Of a stretch of DNA of 64,000 bases, positions 15,405-27,084 are shown in pieces. The DNA is from Prototheca cutis (taxonomy: Eukaryota; Chlorophyta; Trebouxiophyceae; Chlorellales; Chlorellaceae). The translations under genes and the position numbers were made by a program. Position 1 is the first letter of the stretch. The number at the start of each line of letters is the position of its first letter. The DNA is taken from positions 483,416 through 547,415 of the forward strand of contig BCIH01000007.1 of NCBI GenBank assembly GCA_002897115.2. Reading direction: 5' to 3'. The notes under the pieces are model-generated. The model was not told the origin of the DNA. It worked only from the letters and a program-made list of their open reading frames with translations, and searched no databases.

Positions 15405-18400
15405 ATGCCAGGCCCCAATCCATCAATCAATGCCCCGGCATCGAGCCCCGTGGGATCACGCAAGTGGTCCGACGTCGTCAGCCCCAAAGCGAGCCCCACT
15501 ACGAGCCAGCAGGAGAAGGCTCCGGAGGTGGCCATGGCAGCCAAGGGTGCAGGCCCTGCCACTGTCAACGGACGGCTGGCAGGGGCTCCAGAGGCATCAA
15601 ATGGTACAGATGTCCCTGTGCAGAAGCCGCACGCTCCACCAACAGCCGGCCGTCCTGGGGGCCTTTCGTGGGCGAGCATGGTCTCAAGCGGAGTCCGGGG
15701 ACCTTCCCAGTCTCCGGCTGCCACTGGCGCTGTTGTCGTGCCCAATTTGCCAGTGACCGAGTCGCTCCAGATCTCAGCCCCTGTAGAGCTTGGCAGTGGG
15801 GTTCCCGCTGTGAACGATGCAGGGCAGAGACCTGCCTCGCAGCCGGAGCCAGTGTCCGAGCGAGGCATTGCAGCCACCAAGTCGGCAGGGGCGACAGGTG
15901 CGTTGCCGGCTACTGAGACAAGCTCCGCAGCGGCGCCCATGGATAACGAGGACCCTGGGTCATCAGCATCGACCCCTGGGACTATGGACTGGTCTGCCGC
16001 CCAAGGGATGCCTGCCTCTGTGAAGCCGTCCGGGTCACATCAGGCTCAGCTTAAATCGGCCGCACCAGCGAGCCACGGTCGTGGACTGCTGCGGCCCGTG
16101 GCTGGTTCGGTGAGCGTCCCNCCCCTGCATATGGTGCCAGTGCCACCCTTCTACCCAGGAACTGGCGGCCCGGTCTCGTTCCCTCCTTTCCAGCCCGTCT
16201 ACCATCCGCCGCCACTGGATGGGCCTGGTATGCAGCCGATGCCCTACGTCTACCCAGGTCTGTCATGAGTGGGAATGGGCGTCCATTACGACATGCGTGG
16301 CAATGGAGCAGGGTTGTGATCCGTGCGTGTGGNAGCACCGTGGCTTGCAGTGCGATGCACCACACCATTCTTTGCGGAGTGATGCACCTGCTTGAAGCAA
16401 TGTTGGCCTTCCTGCTGGGGGCTTCCCAGTCTAGCACAATCTGGCTGTTCTGGGAACATGCACTGCGTTGCATGTCTGCTGTATGTCATTGTCTGGACAT
16501 CTGTGCATCGATCAACTTCCAAGGTTCCAACATTGCCGATGTCTCATATCAGGGACTGATCAGCGCTTCATGTACCCGGTGGCGCCCGGAGCCATCCAGG
16601 GCCCTCGCCCGTTTGTCCCAGCACAGGGCTGGCCTGCAGGCTTCCCCCAAGGTACCTGCTCCTGGTGTTCTTGAGAGCTGGGGCGAGCCACAAGAACCCC
16701 GAGCAGGGTGCTTGGCGAAATGTGATTGCTGTTGAGTTGCTGCGCTAGAGCAAGCCCAGGCTATCATGGTCTCCTGGCTGGCGGTTGGGAAGGAGGTTTC
16801 AAGGACGTACAGGTTCCATGCTGGCAGCATTTCCAATCCAGAAATACAAGACATCTTGAAATGCTGAGAATCCCCGGCCACCAATACAAGCCCATCTCCT
16901 TGCGCGGTTCCGCAGGTCCACACCCGCACCCGGGCACGGGCCCCGGCGGCGCTGTTCCGATACAGCTCTTGCCTGTGTCGTATACGCCGTTACCTGGTGC
17001 CGTCAGGGTGGGCGACACTCATGTGCATCGGATTCCACGCCCTATGCAGCCGGAGCACTCAGGGCAGCCCATCCTTGGTTCCGAACTGCGGGCTGACAGT
17101 TCGAGGCGTGAGGGACATATGCCAGCCCCTCTGCCTGCATCCAGGTCTGAGGGACCTGCACGCCCCGAGCCGCAGACTGTCCGAGCAGCGCCAGTGCGGC
17201 CGGGCCTAGCGCAGGGATCCGATGCTCAACCTGCAGAGCACACCGCGGAGCAGAGCCGTCCGCATGTCCTGCTTCCGATGCCGGAGTCGAAGGCCGCGCA
17301 CGAGGGTGGGGGGCAAGATGTCGGTGCTGATGCTGCTGCTGCGAGTGCAATAGGTCCAGTCACCGCGGAGCCTAGCGTCTGTGTGGGCCCTCCGAAACAG
17401 GCTCCGAGACCTGCACCCCGCTCTTGGGCAGCTCTGGCAGCAGCAAGGAGGGCCCCGGGGCGACGGCCGGCACAGCCGCCGCCACCGGCAGCTGGCGATG
17501 TGAGCCAGATCGATGGGGCCGTAGTAACTGGTTCGGCTGCAGAGCCGCCTGCGCCACCGGCAGAAGAGCCTGCAGAGCAGCCTGGACCCCCACCACAGGC
17601 TGTGGATCAAGAGGCTGCAACAGCCCCGCGGCAAACCAGCATTGATGATGACAATAAAGCTCTTTCCCTGGAGGCCATGTTCGGTTCACAAACCGAGTGG
17701 GTGTGGCAATCACATGGCCGGTTTGCGCCACGGGGTCTGCTTAATCCGGGCAATCTGTGTTTTGCCAGCGCGACGCTCCAAGCCCTGCTGGCCAGCACTG
17801 CCTTTTGCTCGCTGGTTCGGGCGGTGGCTGGGGAGGCCTGGGACGCGGAGCGGAGCCCTGCGCTGGCCTGCCTGGGGCAACTGTCCCGGCAGTTTGAGCC
17901 CGAACATGCCGAGACGTCTTCTGAGCCAGCGGCGGAGGAAGGGCAATTGGGAACTGAAAACCAGAAGAAGAAGAAGACTCAATCACTGGCGGCCAATGCC
18001 CCGGCAACCCAGCACTGCCAGCGCCGGCCGCTGCTGGGATCGGCCACCCCCTGCGGCCCGGCGGTGTTGCTCGAGCTTGCGGCCCGGTTCCCACCGAGTG
18101 CCCGGTCACGGAACGGCTTGCGACATGAGCAGCAAGACGCGCAAGAGTTCCTGGCCTGGCTGGTGGATGCCGCCCACGGCGAGCTCGGCAGGTCTACTGC
18201 TGCTGCTGCGGCGGCGGCGGCGGCTGTGCAGCAGGGAAACACCTCGAGCCTTGCTAGCTTGTCTAGGGAAGACACCAGCGATGCCGGAGAATGGCTGACA
18301 AAGTCCGGCAAACGTTCTGTGAGACGAGCGGAGGCCGGGGCCGCCGGAGACAGCACCCCCGCCTCGACCTTGTTCCTTGGACAGCTGGCGAGCACAGTCG

Positions 18401-19399
18401 CGGCGGCGGGGGCGCCGCAGTCGGTCACACTGCAGCCCTTTTCCGCCCTGGGACTCCACATTTTGCGGCCTGGAGTGAGTATTGGTCTCCTGCTTTGTTT
18501 TGTTGTATTTTATTTAGTGTGGCGGAAGTTGATTGTTGGTGCCCTTGTGTGTCGCTCGCCCAGCGGCAGGCGGCTGGGACAGACACCTCGTGACCCAATT
18601 CCCAGCATGTCATCCGCCATTCCCACTCCTGAAACCAGCTCGTCCCTCTTCTCCCCCATCCACCGAACCCTAGATTCAGAGCGTGGAGGACGCGCTGGAA
18701 GAATTGACGGGGGCAGAGACGGTGACGGGGTACCGACCGCGGCCGGGGGCCAAACCAGTGCAGGCGACAAAAACTTTGCGACTGCAGCGGCTGCCACACA
18801 TCCTGACCCTGCACCTCATGCGATACGAATTCGGGGGGTCCGGCGGGCCGGGCGCTGCCAAGGTGGGTTTTGATCTGTGTTGGATGGGTGGACACGCAGC
18901 CGGGGGTTCAGGATGCTGGGCACCCCATGGAGTCCAAATGACCCGTGCATGCGCACCCACCCACTGCGTCCTCCAATGCAACGCCACCCTGCCGTTATCA
19001 CAGGTGACGAAACGAGTGGCCTTTGGCCCACGGCTTACGATCCGGGGTCAATGGACGACGCCGGACAGCCGTGACCGGGGGGCGGTGTACGAGCTGATTG
19101 CTACAGTCACCCACCGGGGAGCCGTGGCAACCTCGGGCCACTACACTGCAGACGTCCTCCACTCAAGCGGCAGGTGCAGATCCGTGGCCTCAGCTTTGGA
19201 GAGTGCAGATGCTCATCCGTATGGACATCGAAACCCCAAGCGCCTCCAGAAAATGCACTCACCACCCGCTCGCTCCTTCCAACACCGTTCCTCCAGGTGG
19301 CTGAGGTTTGACGATGAGAATGTGACGACCATCAGTGCGCAGCAGGTGCTTGCTGAGAGACCCTATCTCCTGTTCTACCAGAGGGTCCATCATGGGTAA
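15405..19399 (+). CDS. Ubiquitin carboxyl-terminal hydrolase, USP10/UBP24-like
   Basis: This is a cysteine deubiquitinase of the USP family, closest in feel to animal USP10 and plant UBP24. Six exons (15405-16257, 16553-16651, 16916-18474, 18674-18862, 19004-19173, 19297-19399) encode 990 residues. About 580 N-terminal residues are low-complexity, rich in Pro, Ala, Gln and Ser, and probably disordered. The catalytic domain starts at RGLLNPGNLCFASATLQAL, with the nucleophile Cys in GNLCF. HEQQDAQEFLAWLVDAAHGE forms the QQDAQEF box, and GAVATSGHYTADVL carries the catalytic His. The end, AERPYLLFYQRV, is the usual USP close. Linkers between catalytic boxes carry Lys/Gln-rich and poly-Ala inserts. 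One N at 16121 leaves a residue undetermined. The start codon is the first good Met, but a more upstream start is possible. Confidence 0.88.
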
Positions 19400-19607
19400 C
19401 TGCCGCGAGAATGTGATGGTGGTGCGGCTTGCGGGGCAGGCAGGAAGCACCCACCTTCCACAAGGGTTCCCCGGCCAACTTGGGAATGGCCGCCGGAAGC
19501 AGCAGCAGCAAACAACGCTCGCATGTGTCGATCCGTGTTCCCTGACTGGGAGGTTGAAACAATTTTCCTTTCGCATTTTTGTTGCTGTAAAAACGGATTG
19601 TTGCGCC

Positions 19608-21122
19608 ATGCCCAAGCGCGAGTCAAGGCGGAATGAACCGTGGGCCGACCTGGCCGCCAGCGACGTGCAGCTGGAGGCAGGCACGCAGCGCGAGAGGCTG
19701 GGGGTGCTCATGAGCCTGGATTTCGGAGTTGGAGCACTGAACCACAGGGCATCGACGCCTCTAAAGGACGCCGACAGGTGTGCACGGGATGGGAATTGTG
19801 GTGATGCCGGGGCAGTACTACCACCAAGGGACGTCGTGGCAGGGACCTGCTTACCAGAGGAGGGGCTTTTCGGGTGTGCCAAAACCAACGAAGACCTCTC
19901 GCAATGAGAATCAGGAACCATGTCGTTGTCAAATAGGATCAATAGGCTTCCCACCAGAGCTGCTGCGTCATTTCTGACCGGTCATGGCAGGTGTGGGTGG
20001 ACGCCCGTGGGCCAAGCCAGTCTGGCCAAGGCGCTCTCTCCGGCCCAGACGGCGCTGCAGGCTGTGGTGCGACAGGGTATGCCACTGTCACCACTGATGC
20101 AGTTCTCGCGCCTGACCATTGTGGCCGAGGAGCCAGCCGCCGTGCAGCTGGCCATCGGCATGGGGCACGTGACGGGGTCGTACGACGTGTTGGCCTTGCA
20201 GCCACAGAGCGAAAAGGTGTTTGTCCAGGCGTGCACTACCCTGCCCATTGATNTCATCTCCCTAGACCTGACCAAGCGCCTGTCATACAAGCTCAAACCG
20301 AATGTAGTCGGTGCCGCGGTCCAACGGGGCGTCCACTTTGAGGTGAGGGTGGCATGCTCCTTCTTGTGTGTAGAGGGGTGATGGTCGGTGGCGGCCAGGC
20401 TGCATTGCACCGGTAGAGATTCTTGCGTCCAGAAGGAATGTCGACGACATTATCCATAACCACAATCCCCCACACACACGCGCGCACGCGCGCGCGCGCG
20501 CGCGCATGCACACACTCAGATCTGCTGCTCAGGGTTGCTTCGTGACGATGCATCCCGGAGGCAGCTGTTTTCAAACGCCATTGCCCTGGCGAGGGCATCC
20601 AGAGGCCGTGGCATCATCCTGACCAGCGGGGCACGCAACATCATGGAACTCAGGTGTGTTTGAGTAGCGGTGGTGGTGTGCTGGGCCGCGGCGTGAGGGT
20701 GTGGACAGGAATGTGTGTCGTGTGCCGCTGCAAGGACTGCCTGCCCCTGGATGAGAAGGTGCAGCCTGGCGAGAAGCTCAACAGCACAGTGTTTTTTTTT
20801 TTTTTGTGGCTCTCTCACAACAACAACACACCCACATGTATCCAACGACACCACTTACAGGCGACCTCTGGATTTGGCCAACTTTGGGACGTTCCTAGGG
20901 ATGACGCCCGTGCAGGCTCGGGCGGCACTGACCAGCGCACCCCAGGCGGTCATCGCGCATGCCAAGGCACGCAAGGCGTACCGGGGTGTGCTGAGCACCA
21001 GGCTCGCCACGCAGCGCGACATTCAGCAGCTGAGTGCAGCGGAAGGCGCCGAGCCCAAAACCAAGGGAGCCCAGGAAAAAAAGCCCACCAAGAGAACCTT
21101 TGCACAGCTGCATGGCGCGTGA
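19608..21122 (+). CDS. RPP30: RNase P/MRP protein subunit p30
   Basis: RPP30 is a subunit of the nuclear RNase P and MRP ribonucleoproteins that mature tRNA 5' ends and pre-rRNA. Five exons (19608-19777, 19991-20342, 20520-20653, 20861-21122 plus phase-2 joins) give 305 residues. Family marks in order are WADLAASDVQL with LGVLMSLDFGVGALNH (the TIM-barrel start), FSRLTIVAEE, YDVLALQPQSEKVFVQACT, then ISLDLTKRLSYKLKP and AVQRGVHFEICCSG. They continue with RGIILTSGARNIMELRRPLDLANFGT and the C-terminal alanine-rich helices plus a Lys-rich tail. The third intron has a T13-like run. Start: the Met at 19608 lies a short distance before the conserved strand. An N at 20253 affects one residue. No tRNA gene was found nearby. 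Confidence 0.9.
20480..20506. repeat. CG-rich alternating dinucleotide in RPP30 intron
   Basis: An alternating CG/CA run flanked by CA repeats lies immediately upstream of the CACTCAG acceptor of the third coding exon. It is potential Z-DNA-forming sequence. Confidence 0.8.
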
Positions 21123-21363
21123 TGCTATGACATTTGAAATACATAGAAAAGGGAGCATCTTCGTTTTGGTTGGGACATTGATTTGACAGAGGGGAACAAT
21201 AATCCCCCCCAAACTCACACTCACTTGACTGGCACTGAGTGGTGTGTTTGATGGCTGCTTCTGGGTGTCACGCACGATGCACCTGAGCCATACCGTGCCT
21301 AACCTCCAACAGAGGAGCGACCTTTTTCCAGGCAAAAGAAGCATGTCAATGCATGACAAACAC
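21123..21363. other. Convergent 3' region between RPP30 and RNF10
   Basis: The stops of two converging genes are 240 bases apart. Only 3' UTR sequence is expected. Confidence 0.55.
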
Positions 21364-24300
21364 TCATTGGTTCTTTGAATACTGTCGTTGCTGGCCAGTC
21401 AGCAGGACCATCTTGCCCTTCCTGGCCCTGGGGGCCGGAGGTGACGAGGCCGGCGGTGGCGTGCCCTGCTGTGCGGGTTTGGGCTCGGCTCTCGATTGCC
21501 CTGCTTTCCTGGCCCATGCGCCCTGTGGCGCCGGCAGCACTGCCGGCTGGCCTGTCCCAGGAGAGGAGCCGAGCTCAGGGCCGCCGGCGGCAAAGCCTTC
21601 GCGGGTGAGCCGGGCATACGACACCCCTCCCCGCGGCCGGGCGGTGGTGGTCAGGCTGGTGGCACCGCTGGACCCGGCCTCTGGTTCCACCCCTGGGTCT
21701 CCACCAATGCCACTGTTCAGGATCTCTGGCAGACCCCCCCACTCGGCACGCGGAGGCGGTAAAGGTGGTATGGGGTACGCCTCGCTGGCAGCCGCAGCAG
21801 CCGCAGCCTTGGACTCGGCACGTGCCCGGCGTGCGGCGTGCTTGGCACGGTGTGCCCGCTTTGCCGCCCGCTGCCTCAAGCCTTCGGAAAACTGCTCCAG
21901 TGTCTCAGGGGAAACAGTGTCGCTCAGATCCACCTCGCACACGGTAAACGTGCCTGTGATGGATGAGCCAGGGCATGCATGAAGAAAAACAGTGTCAGGC
22001 GCTCTGTCACAGGTGGGTTTGTTCATCTCGACGCATCATGGTGCGAGGGCCATGCGTGCAGGGGAAGAAGCCGCAGCAGACCACCACCACTGCAAGCATG
22101 ACATGGCATGGCATGCCAACCTCAGCCATCCTGTCATCCATCCATCTGTCGCTGGAAGCACACACCATCGCACGACCAGCCAGTCGGGTCTTCAGCAATG
22201 TCCCCTACTACCCCCGCACCTCCGATGGGGATGCAGGTGGAGGCCTTGAACTGGCGGCGGGCTGCCTCGGTCTGAGTCAACGTCTCCAGTTCGAGGATCC
22301 GAGCTTCCAGGCGCGCCGGCATGGGACAGCAGCTATGCTCAGCATCATACTCGAGCATCCGAAGATTAAAGGGACCCAGAAACAGCGCCTGACCCTCTGT
22401 GCAATGAAGGGAGGTAGAATTTCAAGGGGTCTGGGTGTACGGGGCTGCCAAATGGGGCGGCCCTTGTTGGACCTGAAAAGCGTGCACGCGCGGGTGCTGG
22501 GATCGTCAACCCAAGTCGCTCGCTGTCAAAAGCCGACAGACCTGCTGCTTGGAAGGCGAGACGTTTGGCTGACTCAGCGACAGCTGACGTGTTGTTGCCA
22601 GGGGCATGGTCCACTGAGATACCAGCAGCACCTGACGAGCCGGGGTACTGCTGCTGCTCTGCATGCACCCGCATGACACTCGATGGTGGGCTGCTGGATT
22701 CGGGACCCTCGCCAGTGCCTCTGTCCCCGCTCCCCAGCGCCGGGAACTGGATCTGCGTGCGCCGCTCGGCGCCCCGACGCGCCGCTGACAGCTGTGTCGT
22801 CTGTGTGTGTGGAGGGCCGGGCAATAGCGAACGGGGCTGGATCAATCGATCTCCAGTGCTCCAGGCAATAAAGCACAATGCCCAGTCCTTGCTGCCACAG
22901 CGTGCGTAGCCCACACACATGCCTAAACCATGAATTCAACATGGCCACACGGAAATATGTCACCGCCATGCGGCTAACAGATCCCCACTTCCTCAGCGTG
23001 CCCACGCACCTCCTCGACCTGGCGGGCACAGCAGAGCCCTACCTCCTGGGCCTGCAGCACGGCAGTGCCGTCGATGCCGGCTGGCGCCTGGACCGCCAGC
23101 CGGAGCGCTCGCCGTTCGAACCATTTGCCGGCTCGGGCGGCGATGTGCCGGGCTGCCTGGCGCATGTAGGGCGCGGTGAGCGCCTCCTCCAGGCCACCCT
23201 CTGCCTCCGCCTTTGTTTTCAAGGGGGAGGGGGCTATGAGGGAAGGCAGGCAGTTCCATGATGGGACACAGAGGCATCACCCCCTCCCAAGAAAGCCCGC
23301 AGCGGAACCCCAAGACACAACACCCACACATGCAGACCTGCTCGGCAAGCAATGCCAGCTGGCATGCTTGTTTGGTGAACAGTGCCAGTGGGTCGGAGCA
23401 GGTGGTCAGTCTTGCAAAGCGGTCGCAGACGGGCGGGGTTGGTGCGGGGCCGAGAGGCGAGCTCGGCTGGGGCCGGCCCGACCACCCTGGTGTCGCCGGG
23501 GATCCGCTGAATGTGGAGGTTGGCGACACTCGCTCGGAGGCCACGCATGCAACCCACGACTGTCGTGCGGGGGTGACCGCTTCAAATTCCACCAGCGATC
23601 CCACCTGCGTGGCAGCGGTGCCAGTTCACGCCGGATGCGGTCGGACAAGCATGGATGAACCCTGCAGTGCTGCATGCAGGGACAGTGGCCGACCCCAAAC
23701 CACCACCGTGCAGCAGAGCACAAACGGGCGCACCGCCACAAAGCACCGAAAAAGACCGGCCGCACCTCCACAGGCAGGACCAGGCGCACGGCTGCCAGCC
23801 GCAGGTCGCTGAGAAGTACCGGGGCAAAACACAGTGGACAGCGCCCTGTAGCAGTCCCAGTGCCGGCAATGTGCTGCAGCACATTGCCAATGGGAAGTGG
23901 GTCGGTGTTTGAGGATTGTTCTTGAGAGCGCCACATTGAAGCACAGACAGGAGCCCTCAGCCTACGAATGAAAACTCGCAGGAAAGGATCCTCCCATGGC
24001 CAGCACGTGCAACAGCCCATACTCCTGAGCACCTGATAGATGGCGTGGCAGCTGAACAGGTGGCCGCATGGAGTGACGTTCGGGCAGGCAAGCTCGTCGA
24101 GCGTGATCGGGCACAGGAGGGGATCCGTTGACAGGACTTCCACCTGCGATGGGCAATGATGTGGCAGGGTGATGGCCTGCACTCAAGCAACTGCCAGTGC
24201 ACTGTCTGCCTAGTCGTGCAATGCATGTCCAGTGCATGGTTCTTCACAGCCCACCCCTTCTTCAACCTGTGCAACGTCCGGCCAGAGGTCTGAGATCGAC

Positions 24301-25103
24301 GGGTCGGCCCGCTCCAGCTCCCGAAGAGGAACCCCGTCAGACACCAAAAACCTGTGCGACCGTGGGTCTTGGAACCTGGTCCTCGGTTTCAGGCAGCAAC
24401 CCTGACCTGGTGTGAGCGACACCACATCCCTAAAAACACCCACTGGACTCGACGTAAACAATGTCTGCACACACACCAGAAGCAACGGCCCACCTGTTGT
24501 TGGCATGTGCCAAGTCTACCATCTGCTTTGCCGAGCGCTGCACTGGCACTGCCCTCCGCACGCCGGTCGCACCGTGCCCGGACCGGCCGCGACCTCCAGC
24601 CTGCAAACGGGACAGACAAGGCTGGGTGCAGGCGCTGCTCCAGCAGACTGGAAACAGGATGCACAGGGCACACATCTCGGCAATGCCGACAAGACAGCTG
24701 CATTCACATTTACCTGAGGCCCTGCCCTCGGAGCATACTGAAAGTTCAGGAGGCTCTTCACATCATGTGTAGCGGATGAGGGCCACCTTCCTGGCACAGC
24801 ATCACGGTTTCCTCGGCTTCCCCGCTGCTGCTGCTGCTCCTGTCTCTGCAGCATGGTGCATGGGAACACAATCCACAGTGTGACACATAACAAGGTACTA
24901 CGGCCGCCGCCGACTCTGCTCCCCTGCTAGAATGCAGGCGAGATGTCGGCGCACCGGCGGGATCCACAGCCAGCGCGCTAACTCCAAAGCACCTGGGTGG
25001 TCTTTGGCTTCCCTCTGCCACTGGTTCCAGCTACAGATGATGACGATTGTAGCGCTGATGCTGCAGTGGGGGGAGTTTTTTGGATTTGGGGGGAAGCGAC
25101 CAT
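21364..25103 (-). CDS. RNF10: RNF10-like protein with degenerate RING
   Basis: This is a homologue of RING finger protein 10, which in animals and yeast (Mag2) ubiquitinates small-subunit ribosomal proteins during quality control. Exons, leftward: 25103-24993, 24845-24714, 24600-24494, 24351-24267, 24143-24033, 23873-23766, 23604-23338, 23198-23043, 22800-22542, 22396-22220 and 21953-21364, giving 700 residues. Family anchors are VKSLLNFQYAPR, DLAHANNRFLVSDGV, FARLTTCSDPLALF, EGQALFLGPFNLRML, LELETLTQTEAARR and TFTVCEVDLSDTVSPETLEQFS. The RING region reads CPITLDELACPNVTPCGHLF then SCHAIYQ and RCPLCF, so it keeps Cys 1, Cys 3, His 4, Cys 7 and Cys 8 but not the ligands at 2, 5 and 6. The first exon is the least certain; an in-frame Met at 24854 gives a 666-residue alternative. 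Confidence 0.82.
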
Positions 25104-25805
25104 GCAAGGACCGGTCCACAGGCCTTCACAGGCATTCCAGCACCGCCATCCAAACTCGCCATCATTCGCAGGGATAAACTCCGCTGCTGCGACGCAAATA
25201 TCTTGGTCATGAAGTCTGGCTTGGGCGACCGGTGGTGATATGGGTGTCCTCTCTGGCTGTGGGTGATCAATGGGCTGCGACGGAGATTCGGACATGCAAT
25301 ACCGCCCAGGACAGGGAGCATCAATCGCGCGCCTTTTCTGCGACTTGTCGTGCTCAGCAGAATAAATTCGACATGAAGTACGCTGTAGACATCGCCGTGA
25401 TCACAGCTTTCACGAGCAGGGCTGCCAGCGAGGCATCGTTTTGTGTTGGCTTTTGATGCGCAGATCGACCGCTGGGGAACCCCGGGCTGCCTGGATCAGG
25501 CACCATCGGCGCATTCACCACCTTTCAATGCTCCACGCATCTGCTTGGAATCAGGTTGACGGCATTTCCTTGAAACCCTGGTGGCAACTTACATGTGGTC
25601 TGGATAAAATGTCAATGACCATGCTCAATGGATGGACTGGGGAGAATGGCAAGCACTCGGGTGCAGAGTATCACGCCGGCGGCACCCAAGGCTGCAGCGC
25701 AGTGCTGCTAAGGTACAGTGAGATGGAGGTGGTGACAGAGGTCAGCAATGCGCTGGTAGATGGCTGAATTTGAGTGGTGCATGCGCCCTCATCTTGGGCG
25801 TGAGG
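25104..25805. other. Intergenic region, no gene seen
   Basis: This is a 700-base stretch upstream of the RNF10-like gene and downstream of the endosulfine gene on the reverse strand. No conserved coding segment or RNA gene was recognised. Confidence 0.5.
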
Positions 25806-26048
25806 TCACGACGACATGCCCAGTGGGGACCGTCTACTTGCAGATTTCGTCACAGGGGGCTGCCACTGCCTTGGTGGCAGGCTGTCGCTGACGAGGTCGG
25901 CGGGGGCGTCTTTGCTGGCGCCTGCCAGGGAGAGCGCCCAGTCTGCTGAGTCGAAGTGTTGGCTGGGCTTGCGGCTGCTGAGCATGGCGCGTTTGGGGTT
26001 CAGGGCTCCATACTTTCCGCCCAGCTCACTCATGTGCGATGTCGTCAT
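25806..26048 (-). CDS. ENSA: Endosulfine family protein (ENSA/ARPP19/Igo)
   Basis: This is a small, single-exon gene of 80 residues. KYGALNPKRAMLSSRKPSQ followed by HFDSADWALSLAG matches the endosulfine core. The family phosphosite motif is FDSGDY in animals and FDSADW in land plants, and this protein has the plant form. In animals and yeast, Greatwall-type kinases phosphorylate that Ser, turning the protein into an inhibitor of PP2A-B55 to control mitotic entry or quiescence. The same role here is inference. The protein is shorter than animal ENSA (about 120). The C-terminal half (PRQWQPPVTKSASRRS) is basic and probably disordered. The Met at 26048 (MTTSHMSELGGKYG) is taken as the start; a longer in-frame ORF upstream has no family similarity. 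Its divergent neighbour is a MAP kinase. Confidence 0.78.
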   Translation of the reverse strand: MTTSHMSELGGKYGALNPKRAMLSSRKPSQHFDSADWALSLAGASKDAPADLVSDSLPPRQWQPPVTKSASRRSPLGMSS

Positions 26049-27084
26049 GGCACCACGGATTCTTCCTGGAGAGCAGCGGGTTGGGTGGGGGAGGCGGTGA
26101 GGGGCCGCGTGCCGAGGGGATGCAGGCCGGGATCCCGTGCAAACCTCAACAGATTCGTGCACACGGATACAGGCCTGCTTCATAACTGGAACAAGCAAGG
26201 GAGATACATGTGCTCAGGGTTGATCACGCCGCAGCCAGTCCCCGGCACCACTGCGGGTTCACACCGTTGAAGCTGGGCGCTGGAGCCGGGGCAGCGCCAG
26301 GGCCGACCCACAGATGCTCGCAGTCTCGACGGCCCAGTTACCAATGTCACGAGCGTAGAATAAATACCGCAATGCAATCATGAGCATGCTCGCCGGAGGC
26401 GGCCTGGTCTAGTGACGATCTCCGATCCTCTTGGCAACTTGGGAGGACCCACGGGCTCGTGATCCCCTCGAACCGAATGTCGCCAAGGGGCCCCCCCCCC
26501 CCCCCGAAATCGTGATGGTTCACCGCCCCGTCAGGATGGATCGCGACGCAGGTCCTCGTCGCCTAGGGCTTTGATTGGCGTGCCGCGCGCAAAACATCTT
26601 CTCATTGATTGGGTTATTGGGAGCCTGGCTTGGAGCCCGGACGTTCCCCACTGAGAACCTGGCCAACGCACCCCCGTGGGAGTCGCATCTTCCGACAGGG
26701 CGCCGGATCGAATCCGTTGTTAGACTCGAGCCTTTGATGGTTCCTCAGGAGAGATTGCAACGGAAGGCGGACTAGAATCGTGCGTGAAGGCTACGAGGTT
26801 GCCGGGCCGGAAGCGCCCCGGACCCTCTCCGCGGTGCTGCCGTATTCCTGCACGTGCGGCGAGGCCGGCCAAGTCACTGCGAGCCTCGCGCTGACAATTC
26901 ACGGATCTAAGGCAACATAACAATCTCCAGGTGCGAACGGGCCGGGGGTGGGGACGCCCGAGCCGGGGGGCCCTGCCTCCCGTCGATGGATTGCAGGGTT
27001 TGTTGGCTGCTGGAGCAATGGCCTGACTGGAGGCCCTGCCTGCCCTGCCAACGCTCATGGACCCGGCCCTCCTGCGCAGTCAGC
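26049..27084. other. Divergent intergenic region with C15 tract
   Basis: This is the promoter region between the endosulfine (-) and MAP kinase (+) genes. It contains a 15-base C run at 26491-26505. A segment near 26404-26480 resembles part of a tRNA but does not fold convincingly. No coding feature is supported. Confidence 0.5.

Noticed and set aside
26404..26480. Possible tRNA (GGTCTAGTG followed by an anticodon-like arm and a T-arm-like GGGCTCGTGATCCC)
   Set aside because: The acceptor stem does not pair, the T loop is too long and the D arm is irregular. It may be a chance match or a decayed copy.
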